DNA of 40,204 nt. Source: Alistipes sp. (GTDB taxonomy: Bacteria > Bacteroidota > Bacteroidia > Bacteroidales > Rikenellaceae). Shown one piece after another: positions 34,530-40,204 of the stretch. Both the position numbers and the translations under genes were made by a program. Within the stretch, counting starts at the first letter, position 1; every line of letters begins with the position of its first letter. The stretch is taken from positions 1 to 40,204 of the forward strand of contig JAGCLL010000155.1 in assembly GCA_017647025.1 (NCBI GenBank), in the 5' to 3' direction. The notes beneath the pieces are model-generated. The model was not told the DNA's origin. It saw only the letters and a program-made list of their open reading frames with translations, and searched no databases.

Positions 34530-36398
34530 ATGGAGAAGTTTATTGTATCGGCTCGAAAGTATCGCCCTGCCAACTTTGAAAGTGTGGTAGGACAATCGCA
34601 TATCACCTCGACATTGAAAAATGCAATCGAGCGTGGTCAGTTGGCTCACGCCTACCTATTTTGCGGACCTCGTGGCGTGGGTAAAACCACTTGTGCGAGA
34701 ATTTTTGCAAAGGCTATAAACTGCTTGCACCCCGTAGGTGCAGAGGCGTGCGATAAGTGCGATTCGTGCCTCTCATTCAACGAAAATCGTTCGCTTAACA
34801 TCCACGAGTTGGATGCTGCGTCGAACAACTCGGTAGAGGATATTCGCAACCTGATAGAGCAGGTGCGAGTGCTTCCGCAGATTGGTCAATACTCGGTCTT
34901 TATCATCGATGAGGTACATATGCTCTCGGCAGCGGCGTTCAATGCCTTCCTCAAAACATTGGAGGAGCCACCGCAGCACGCTATCTTTATCCTTGCAACA
35001 ACCGAGAAACATAAAATTATCCCGACAATTCTTTCGCGTTGTCAGATTTACGATTTCAATCGTATTAGAGTGGAGGATGCAGTGGGATACTTGCGCTATA
35101 TCGCCCAGAGTGAGGGTGTAGAGGCTGACGATGAGTCGCTCAACCTTATCGCACAGAAGGCAGATGGTGGTATGCGTGATGCATTGTCGATGTTTGACAA
35201 GGCGGTGTCGTTCTGTGGTACAAAGTTGGAGTATCACGATGTTGCAGCGACCTTGAATGTTCTCGACTACGAAACATATTTCCGCTTTACGGAGTTGCTC
35301 TACGGAGGCGACTATGTAAATGCCTTGTTGGAGTATGATGCTGTGTTGTCGAAGGGCTTCTCCGGTCAGATATTTATGGGCGGATTAAATCAGCACTTAC
35401 GTGACCTTCTCGTAGCGAAAGGCCCGGCGGTGAAGTTGATTGAGTATACGGGCTCATTGCTCGAAAAGTATCGCCAACAAGCGGCATCGTGCGAGGCGGC
35501 TTTCCTCTTTGGAGCAATATCGCTTCTGACCGAGGCAGACTCGAAGTTGCGCACAGCCTCTTCGCAGCGATTGTTGGTCGAACTTACATTGATGAAAATT
35601 GCGGCTCTCGGTCAAAAAAAAAACCTTGACCTGACCGCACCATTTGAGGCGAAATACTCATTACCCGATTTAGATGCGCCAAAGCCACAGGTGGTGGTAG
35701 CGCCACAACCTGTCGCTCAGAAGGTGGAACAGACTACGGTAGCACCTGCGCCAACTCCTCAACCAATATCAGTGCAGGTGCCAACCGTTGAGCCAGCGGT
35801 TGCTCCAATGCCACAGCCAGTGCCGCAACCAACCGTTAAACCTGTGGTTAGTCCAACACCACAGCCAGTTGCAGAATTGACTCCACAACCGACACCTGCG
35901 GTGAAACCGACTGTTGAGTCGAAGGTGTCAGGCGTATCGCAGTTGAAGGGCTCTTCGATTTTGGGCGGTACGATAGATGGTCTTCTGAAAGAGGTGTCAA
36001 ATCCGGTAGATAAGGAGGGTAAAAGTTCTCAGATTGTTATTGATGAGGCGAGTGAGGAGAAGTTGTTGCGTGCAAAGGATGAAATCGTGAAGCAGATGTG
36101 TGCCGAGCGACCTCGCTTTGTTTCGGCTTTCGAGAATGTAGAGTTTGAGGGCAATGTCGTTAAGTTGGCTGTACCATCCGAGTCGTTGCGAGATGAACTC
36201 CTTGGAGAGCGTTTCGGCATTTTGAAACGAATGTCCGAGATGGCTGGTGTAGAGGGTTGGCTCGATATGAAAATCGAGATTAAGAATATAGATTTTAAGT
36301 TGAAGCCTATTAAACTCGAAGATAGAGTAGCGCATATTCGCAAGGTGATGCCTGAGTTTGACTATATGCAAAAGGTGTTCGATATTGATGTAGAATAG
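34530..36398 (+). CDS. dnaX: DNA polymerase III tau/gamma subunit
   Basis: A 622-residue clamp-loader ATPase. Walker A GPRGVGKT is at 46-53; zinc cysteines are 65, 74, 77 and 80 (CLHPVGAEACDKCDSC); the DEVHML Walker B and the TTEKHKI sensor follow. Clamp-loader domains I-III end at about residue 360. Residues 362-365 are coded over a run of ten A (35614-35623). Both other frames stop within five codons after it, so slippage would give a gamma-size protein of about 366 residues. Beyond lie a Pro/Gln/Val-rich linker (about 385-470) and a C-terminal tau domain (EEKLLRAKDEIVKQMCAERP, SLRDELLGERFGILKRM). Start: ATG 34530 rather than the in-frame GTG at 34521, which lies in the -7 box. tyrS follows 55 bp after the stop. 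Confidence 0.95.
   Translation: MEKFIVSARKYRPANFESVVGQSHITSTLKNAIERGQLAHAYLFCGPRGVGKTTCARIFAKAINCLHPVGAEACDKCDSCLSFNENRSLNIHELDAASNNSVEDIRNLIEQVRVLPQIGQYSVFIIDEVHMLSAAAFNAFLKTLEEPPQHAIFILATTEKHKIIPTILSRCQIYDFNRIRVEDAVGYLRYIAQSEGVEADDESLNLIAQKADGGMRDALSMFDKAVSFCGTKLEYHDVAATLNVLDYETYFRFTELLYGGDYVNALLEYDAVLSKGFSGQIFMGGLNQHLRDLLVAKGPAVKLIEYTGSLLEKYRQQAASCEAAFLFGAISLLTEADSKLRTASSQRLLVELTLMKIAALGQKKNLDLTAPFEAKYSLPDLDAPKPQVVVAPQPVAQKVEQTTVAPAPTPQPISVQVPTVEPAVAPMPQPVPQPTVKPVVSPTPQPVAELTPQPTPAVKPTVESKVSGVSQLKGSSILGGTIDGLLKEVSNPVDKEGKSSQIVIDEASEEKLLRAKDEIVKQMCAERPRFVSAFENVEFEGNVVKLAVPSESLRDELLGERFGILKRMSEMAGVEGWLDMKIEIKNIDFKLKPIKLEDRVAHIRKVMPEFDYMQKVFDIDVE
35614..35623 (+). promoter_or_regulatory. Putative slippery site (A10) in dnaX
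   Basis: Read in frame as CAA AAA AAA AAC. A -1 shift gives AAA CCT TGA and a +1 shift gives ACC TTG ACC TGA, so both end at once. A short inverted repeat GGTCAA/TTGACC brackets the run. E. coli and Thermus dnaX make gamma by slippage at similar A runs. Confidence 0.6.
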
Positions 36399-36423
36399 TT
36401 GAAATAAAAATCGATAATAAAAA

Positions 36424-36439
36424 GCCAATGGCTAATAGC
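36424..36439 (+). repeat. GCCAATGGCTAATAGC repeat in the tyrS leader
   Basis: A short relative of the repeats at 17524-17556 in the proS leader, 15 bp before the tyrS ATG. In both places AATAAAA stands just upstream. Confidence 0.5.
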
Positions 36440-36453
36440 AAAAGTATATAAAG

Positions 36454-37752
36454 ATGGAAAGAAAGAATTTTGTTGAGGAGTTGCAGTGGCGTGGTATGAT
36501 TCACACAATTATGCCGGGCGCAGAGGAGCAACTCAAAAAGGAGATGACAACCGCTTACCTCGGTATTGACCCTACGGCAGACTCGTTGCATATTGGTCAC
36601 TTGGTGGGCGTTATGATATTGAAGCACTTGCAGATGTGCGGACACCGCCCAATCGCCTTGGTTGGTGGTGCTACGGGTATGATTGGCGACCCTTCGGGTA
36701 AGTCGCAGGAGCGTAATCTCTTGAACGAGGAGGCTCTGCGCCACAATCAGGAGGCTATCAAGGCGCAGTTGGCTCGCCTTATCGACTTCGATTCGGATGC
36801 CGAGAATGCAGCCGTAATGGTGAACAATTACGACTGGATGAAGGAGTTCTCGTTCCTCGATTTCGCCCGTGAGATTGGTAAGTGCATCACCGTAAACTAT
36901 ATGATGGCGAAGGATTCGGTTAAGAAGCGCTTCAATGGCGAGGGCGACGGTATGTCGTTCACCGAGTTTACATATCAGTTGTTGCAGGGTTACGACTTCT
37001 TGCACCTCTACCAGACTATGGATTGCAAGTTGCAGTTGGGTGGCGCAGATCAGTGGGGTAACATCACCACAGGTACCGAACTTATTCGTCGTAAACTCGG
37101 CTCGGAGGCTGAGGCTTTCGCTATTACCTGCCCGCTTATTACCAAGGCTGATGGAACAAAGTTCGGTAAGACCGAGAGCGGAAATGTTTGGTTGGATGCC
37201 CGCTACACCTCGCCTTATAAGTTCTACCAGTTCTGGTTGAATGTTAGCGATGACGATGCAAAGCGTTATATCAAAATCTTCACATTGCTCGACCGTGAAA
37301 CCATCGAAGGCTTGATTGCCGAGCACGAGGAGGCACCGCACTTGCGTGTATTGCAGAAGCGTTTGGCCGAGGAGGTTACTACAATGATTCACTCTCGTGA
37401 GGAGTACGAGAAGGCTGTTGAGGCTTCGCAGATTTTGTTCGGTCAGTCTACTTCGGAGGCGTTGCATCGCCTCGACGAGCAGACCTTGTTGCAGGTGTTC
37501 GATGGCGTACCACAGTTCAAGGTATCGAAGGAGGAGTTGGGTTGCTCGTTCATCGACCTCTGCGCCGAGAAATCGTCGATTTTCCCATCGAAGGGCGAGT
37601 GCCGCAAGATGATTCAGGGCGGTGGCGTATCGCTCAACAAGGAGAAGGTGGCAGATATTCAGCGTGTGGTTACAGCCGAGGATTTGATTGCCGAGAAGTA
37701 CATCTTGGTGCAGCGAGGCAAGAAGAACTACTATCTTGTAATTGTTGAGTAA
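36454..37752 (+). CDS. tyrS: Tyrosyl-tRNA synthetase
   Basis: A 432-residue class I synthetase. The HIGH motif is at 46-49 ([12 protein letters not shown]), the tyrosine-binding segment reads [29 protein letters not shown] is present, and the KMSKS-type loop is KFGKTESG. The C-terminal S4-like RNA-binding domain is seen at about 365-432 ([19 protein letters not shown]). folB follows with no spacing. Confidence 0.96.
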   Translation: MERKNFVEELQWRGMIHTIMPGAEEQLKKEMTTAYLGIDPTADSLHIGHLVGVMILKHLQMCGHRPIALVGGATGMIGDPSGKSQERNLLNEEALRHNQEAIKAQLARLIDFDSDAENAAVMVNNYDWMKEFSFLDFAREIGKCITVNYMMAKDSVKKRFNGEGDGMSFTEFTYQLLQGYDFLHLYQTMDCKLQLGGADQWGNITTGTELIRRKLGSEAEAFAITCPLITKADGTKFGKTESGNVWLDARYTSPYKFYQFWLNVSDDDAKRYIKIFTLLDRETIEGLIAEHEEAPHLRVLQKRLAEEVTTMIHSREEYEKAVEASQILFGQSTSEALHRLDEQTLLQVFDGVPQFKVSKEELGCSFIDLCAEKSSIFPSKGECRKMIQGGGVSLNKEKVADIQRVVTAEDLIAEKYILVQRGKKNYYLVIVE

Positions 37753-38115
37753 GTGAGTAAAAAATTGTATACAATCGAGTTGGAAGGTATGGATTTCCAC
37801 GCCTTCCACGGTTGCTACGAGTTGGAGCGACAGACAGGAAGCCACTTCGAGGTGTCGTTGCGCCTTACAACCGAATTAGGGGCGGTTGCCGAGGATGACG
37901 ATGTTACCAAGGCGGTAAACTATCTGACTGTCTATGAGGTGGTGCGTGAGCAGATGCAACGCACACAACACACCATCGAGCGAGTAGCACAAAACATTAT
38001 AGAGGCGTTACACGAGCGCTTTCCGCAGATTTGCGAAACGGAGTGTAGGGTAACAAAAATCGCCCCACCTCTGGGAGGCAAGGTGGCGAGAGTTAGTGTA
38101 ACGCTCAAAGGTTAA
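37753..38115 (+). CDS. folB: Dihydroneopterin aldolase
   Basis: A 120-residue folate-pathway aldolase making 6-hydroxymethyl-dihydropterin. Signatures are MDFHAFHGCYELERQTGSHF (His and Glu of the pterin pocket), VNYLTVYEVVREQM, TIERVAQNIIEAL and KIAPPLGGKVARVSV. The start is GTG at 37753, directly after the tyrS stop; the next in-frame ATG would remove the first strand. The transporter gene starts 18 bp later, so tyrS-folB-transporter look like an operon. Confidence 0.92.
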   Translation: MSKKLYTIELEGMDFHAFHGCYELERQTGSHFEVSLRLTTELGAVAEDDDVTKAVNYLTVYEVVREQMQRTQHTIERVAQNIIEALHERFPQICETECRVTKIAPPLGGKVARVSVTLKG

Positions 38116-38133
38116 TGCGAGTTTAATTAGGTA

Positions 38134-39435
38134 ATGGAGCAAAATAACGATTCATTTGGTAGTAAAATAGGTGCGGTACTGGTTGCTGCGGGCAGTGCGA
38201 TAGGCTTGGGTAGCATTTGGCGCTTCCCATATATTGCTGGCGAAAACGGAGGTGGAGCATTTGTATTGCTCTACCTTGTTAGTGTGCTGATACTCGGTAT
38301 CCCGGTTATGTTGTCGGAGTTCGCAATTGGTACATATACTCGCAAAGGTCCAGTAAAGGCTTATGGACAATTCTCGAAGTGGTGGAAGCCACTTGGCTAC
38401 AACAGTATCATAGTATCGACCTTGATATCGGGCTTCTACTATATTGTGGCAGGCTGGTCGCTCTACTACTTTGTGGCGTCGCTCAATGGCACGCTCTATT
38501 CGGGCGAGGAGTTTCACTCCATATTCGAGGACTTCCGTGCATCGTGGCAGGAGCCTCTCTACACTCTCCTCTTTAGTCTTGCCACCCATATTGTTGTGGC
38601 ACGAGGTGTCCGCAAAGGGTTGGAGCGTACCGCCGAGTGGGTTATGCCCATACTCTTTGTTATGTTGCTTATTATCGCAATTCGTGCAGCGATGATGCCA
38701 GGCGCAAGGGCGGGCTACGAGTTCTTCTTTACGCCCGACTTCTCGAAGGCATTTACCATTAAAACAGTCGTTAGTGCCATAGGTCAGGCATTTTTCTCAC
38801 TCTCGATAGGTTTGGGTTGCTTGATAACCTTCTCCTCATATTTCAAGAAGGGAACAAATCTCGCAACTACGGCGTGGTCATCCTCTATGCTTACCTTCTT
38901 GGTTGCACTATTGTCAGGCGTGGTGATATTTCCCGCAGTGTTTAGTGTAGAAGGCTTGGAGCCGACACAAGGCCCTACTCTTATCTTCGAAACGCTCCCA
39001 TTTGTCTTCCGAGGTATGGCAGCCTCTCAACTCTGGTCAGCAATGTTCTTCCTCTTGATAGCCCTGGCGGCATTGACCTCCACTATAACATTCCACGAGG
39101 TTATAACCGAGTATTTTCAGGAGCATCACTATTGCTCACGCCGTACGGGCGCTGCAATCTCTACTGTGGTGGCAATTGTCGCTTCGATTGTCTGCCTGTG
39201 GTCAAGTCGTTGCTTCGATTTCTTCGATATGATTACCGCCGATGTGCTGATGCCACTCGGAGGCTTGATGACCTGCATCTTTGCGGGCTGGTATCTCGAT
39301 AGAGCACTCTTTAAGGGGGAGATTTCCAACCACGGAGCACGCCGAGCACGCTTCTTTGGTCTGCTTGTATTTCTGCTTAAATGGGTCGCACCACTATTGA
39401 TTGGTGTTACCTTTATATATAATTTGATATTTTAG
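38134..39435 (+). CDS. Sodium-dependent transporter of the NSS (neurotransmitter:sodium symporter) family
   Basis: A 433-residue inner-membrane symporter with about 11 helices. Helix 1 has GAVLVAAGSAIGLGSIWRFP, the unwound Na/substrate-binding stretch, followed by YIAGENGGGAF, IPVMLSEFAIG, and LSIGLGCLITFSSYFKKG in helix 6. The substrate is probably an amino acid; bacterial members carry tryptophan, tyrosine or leucine. The length is slightly below the usual 440-500. The gene is last in the tyrS-folB run. Confidence 0.92.
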   Translation: MEQNNDSFGSKIGAVLVAAGSAIGLGSIWRFPYIAGENGGGAFVLLYLVSVLILGIPVMLSEFAIGTYTRKGPVKAYGQFSKWWKPLGYNSIIVSTLISGFYYIVAGWSLYYFVASLNGTLYSGEEFHSIFEDFRASWQEPLYTLLFSLATHIVVARGVRKGLERTAEWVMPILFVMLLIIAIRAAMMPGARAGYEFFFTPDFSKAFTIKTVVSAIGQAFFSLSIGLGCLITFSSYFKKGTNLATTAWSSSMLTFLVALLSGVVIFPAVFSVEGLEPTQGPTLIFETLPFVFRGMAASQLWSAMFFLLIALAALTSTITFHEVITEYFQEHHYCSRRTGAAISTVVAIVASIVCLWSSRCFDFFDMITADVLMPLGGLMTCIFAGWYLDRALFKGEISNHGARRARFFGLLVFLLKWVAPLLIGVTFIYNLIF

Positions 39436-39442
39436 GAGGCTC

Positions 39443-39477
39443 TTTGTTATAAAATCTCAAAAAAATTAGTAACTTTG
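39443..39477 (+). promoter_or_regulatory. Promoter of the aldolase gene
   Basis: TAACTTTG (39470-39477) matches the -7 consensus. TTTG at 39443-39446 is 23 bp upstream, slightly longer than the usual 19-21. The leader would be about 45 bases. Confidence 0.45.
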
Positions 39478-39528
39478 AGCGCAAATTGAGAAACACTTTA
39501 TAACTCATAAATAAAAATTTACACAACT

Positions 39529-40204
39529 ATGATTTCGTACAAGGAATTGGGTCTTGTGAACACAACCGAGATGTTCGCAAAGGCAATTGAGGGTGGCTAC
39601 GCTATCCCAGCATTCAACTTCAACAACATGGAGCAGTTGCAGGCTATCATTATGGCTGCTGCCGAGACAAAGTCGCCAGTTATCCTTCAAGTATCGAAGG
39701 GTGCTCGTAACTACGCAAACCAGACTCTCCTCCGTTATATGGCAGAGGGTGCTGTTGAGTATGCAAAGGAACTCGGCTGGGCAAAGCCACAGGTAGTTCT
39801 TCACCTCGACCACGGTGATTCGTTCGAGACTTGTAAGTCTTGCGTTGATATGGGCTTCTCGTCGGTTATGATCGACGGCTCGCACCTCCCATACGATGAG
39901 AATGTTGCTCTCACAAAGAAGGTTGTAGAGTATGCACACCAGTATGGCGTAACCGTTGAGGGTGAACTCGGCGTATTGGCAGGTGTTGAGGATGAGGTAG
40001 TTGCTGAGGAGAGCCACTACACAAAGCCAGAGGAGGTTGTTGACTTCGTAACTAAGACTGGTTGCGACTCGTTGGCTATCTCAATCGGTACTTCACACGG
40101 TGCTTACAAGTTCACTCCTGAGCAGTGTACTATCGACCCACAGACTGGTCGCCTCGTACCACCACCATTGGCATTCGATGTTCTCGCTGCTATCGAGAAG
40201 GAAC
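39529..40204 (+). CDS. fba: Class II fructose-bisphosphate aldolase (partial, N-terminal 225 residues)
   Basis: The gene is cut by the right edge. It is a zinc-dependent glycolytic aldolase. Seen are YAIPAFNFNNMEQLQAI, VVLHLDHGDSFETCKSCV (zinc His and catalytic Asp), FSSVMIDGSHLPYDEN, VTVEGELGVLAGVEDEV and SLAISIGTSHGAYKF. The ATG at 39529 (MISYKELGLVNTTEMFAKA) is the first possible start after the promoter and matches the family N-terminus. Strongly biased codons suggest high expression. Confidence 0.94.
   Translation, partial: MISYKELGLVNTTEMFAKAIEGGYAIPAFNFNNMEQLQAIIMAAAETKSPVILQVSKGARNYANQTLLRYMAEGAVEYAKELGWAKPQVVLHLDHGDSFETCKSCVDMGFSSVMIDGSHLPYDENVALTKKVVEYAHQYGVTVEGELGVLAGVEDEVVAEESHYTKPEEVVDFVTKTGCDSLAISIGTSHGAYKFTPEQCTIDPQTGRLVPPPLAFDVLAAIEKE

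Noticed and set aside
35690-35940. Pro/Gln/Val-rich repeats in dnaX considered as an inserted element
   Set aside because: Disordered proline-rich linkers are normal between the clamp-loader core and the tau C-terminal domain.
36310-37845. A 511-codon open frame antisense to tyrS and the dnaX end
   Set aside because: Same shadow composition, and it runs across three real genes on the opposite strand.

Overview
The window looks like a chromosome segment of a Bacteroidales bacterium, possibly Alistipes or a relative (Rikenellaceae); the genus is a guess from gene content. The evidence is a SusC/SusD outer-membrane pair, many lipoproteins with Bacteroidetes-style signal peptides, weak or absent Shine-Dalgarno sequences, and repeated matches to the Bacteroidetes promoter pattern (TTTG, about 20 bp, TAnnTTTG). 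Most genes are housekeeping. No phage, insertion sequence, CRISPR array, rRNA or tRNA was seen.

Left part (1-4414): a leftward operon of a LytM-type (M23) peptidase lipoprotein, a YhbP-like flavin-fold protein and ispD (cut by the window edge). It is divergent from a rightward lpxK - purine nucleoside phosphorylase - ssb operon. Next (4435-14666) is a leftward five-gene locus: SusC, SusD, a SusE/F-position lipoprotein, a subtilisin-family lipoprotein protease and a lipocalin-like lipoprotein. It has a good promoter at one end and a terminator at the other. A protease sits where a sugar locus would carry glycoside hydrolases, so peptide capture is the likelier role.

Middle (15089-21124, rightward): purC, a 5'-nucleotidase-type phosphoesterase, proS (archaeal/eukaryotic-like class), a CDF metal exporter, then an ECF-type sigma factor and a 44-residue frame ending at a strong terminator. 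A non-coding stretch follows (21125-21452) with a large imperfect inverted repeat and a direct repeat. The leftward block 26385-21507 holds a large secreted protein (nine C-x-N-x-G repeats plus a calcineurin-like phosphoesterase domain with a decayed metal site), dapD, birA and gcvH.

Right part: ytxH-like and holin-like small genes; leftward ridA and a C-GCAxxG-C-C protein; a 983-residue protein with two receiver-like domains joined to a PEP-synthase-type ATP-grasp domain; a clpB that lacks the N-domain; a membrane acyltransferase; dnaX with a ten-A slippery run at the tau/gamma boundary; tyrS; folB; a sodium-dependent transporter; and the start of a class II fructose-bisphosphate aldolase gene.

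The most interesting points are the dnaX slippery site, the receiver/ATP-grasp fusion, the pseudo-phosphoesterase, the SusCD-protease locus, the N-domain-less ClpB, the structured repeat next to the sigma factor, and the heptamer tandem repeat read through in birA. All assignments rest on reading motifs by eye; no database search was run.
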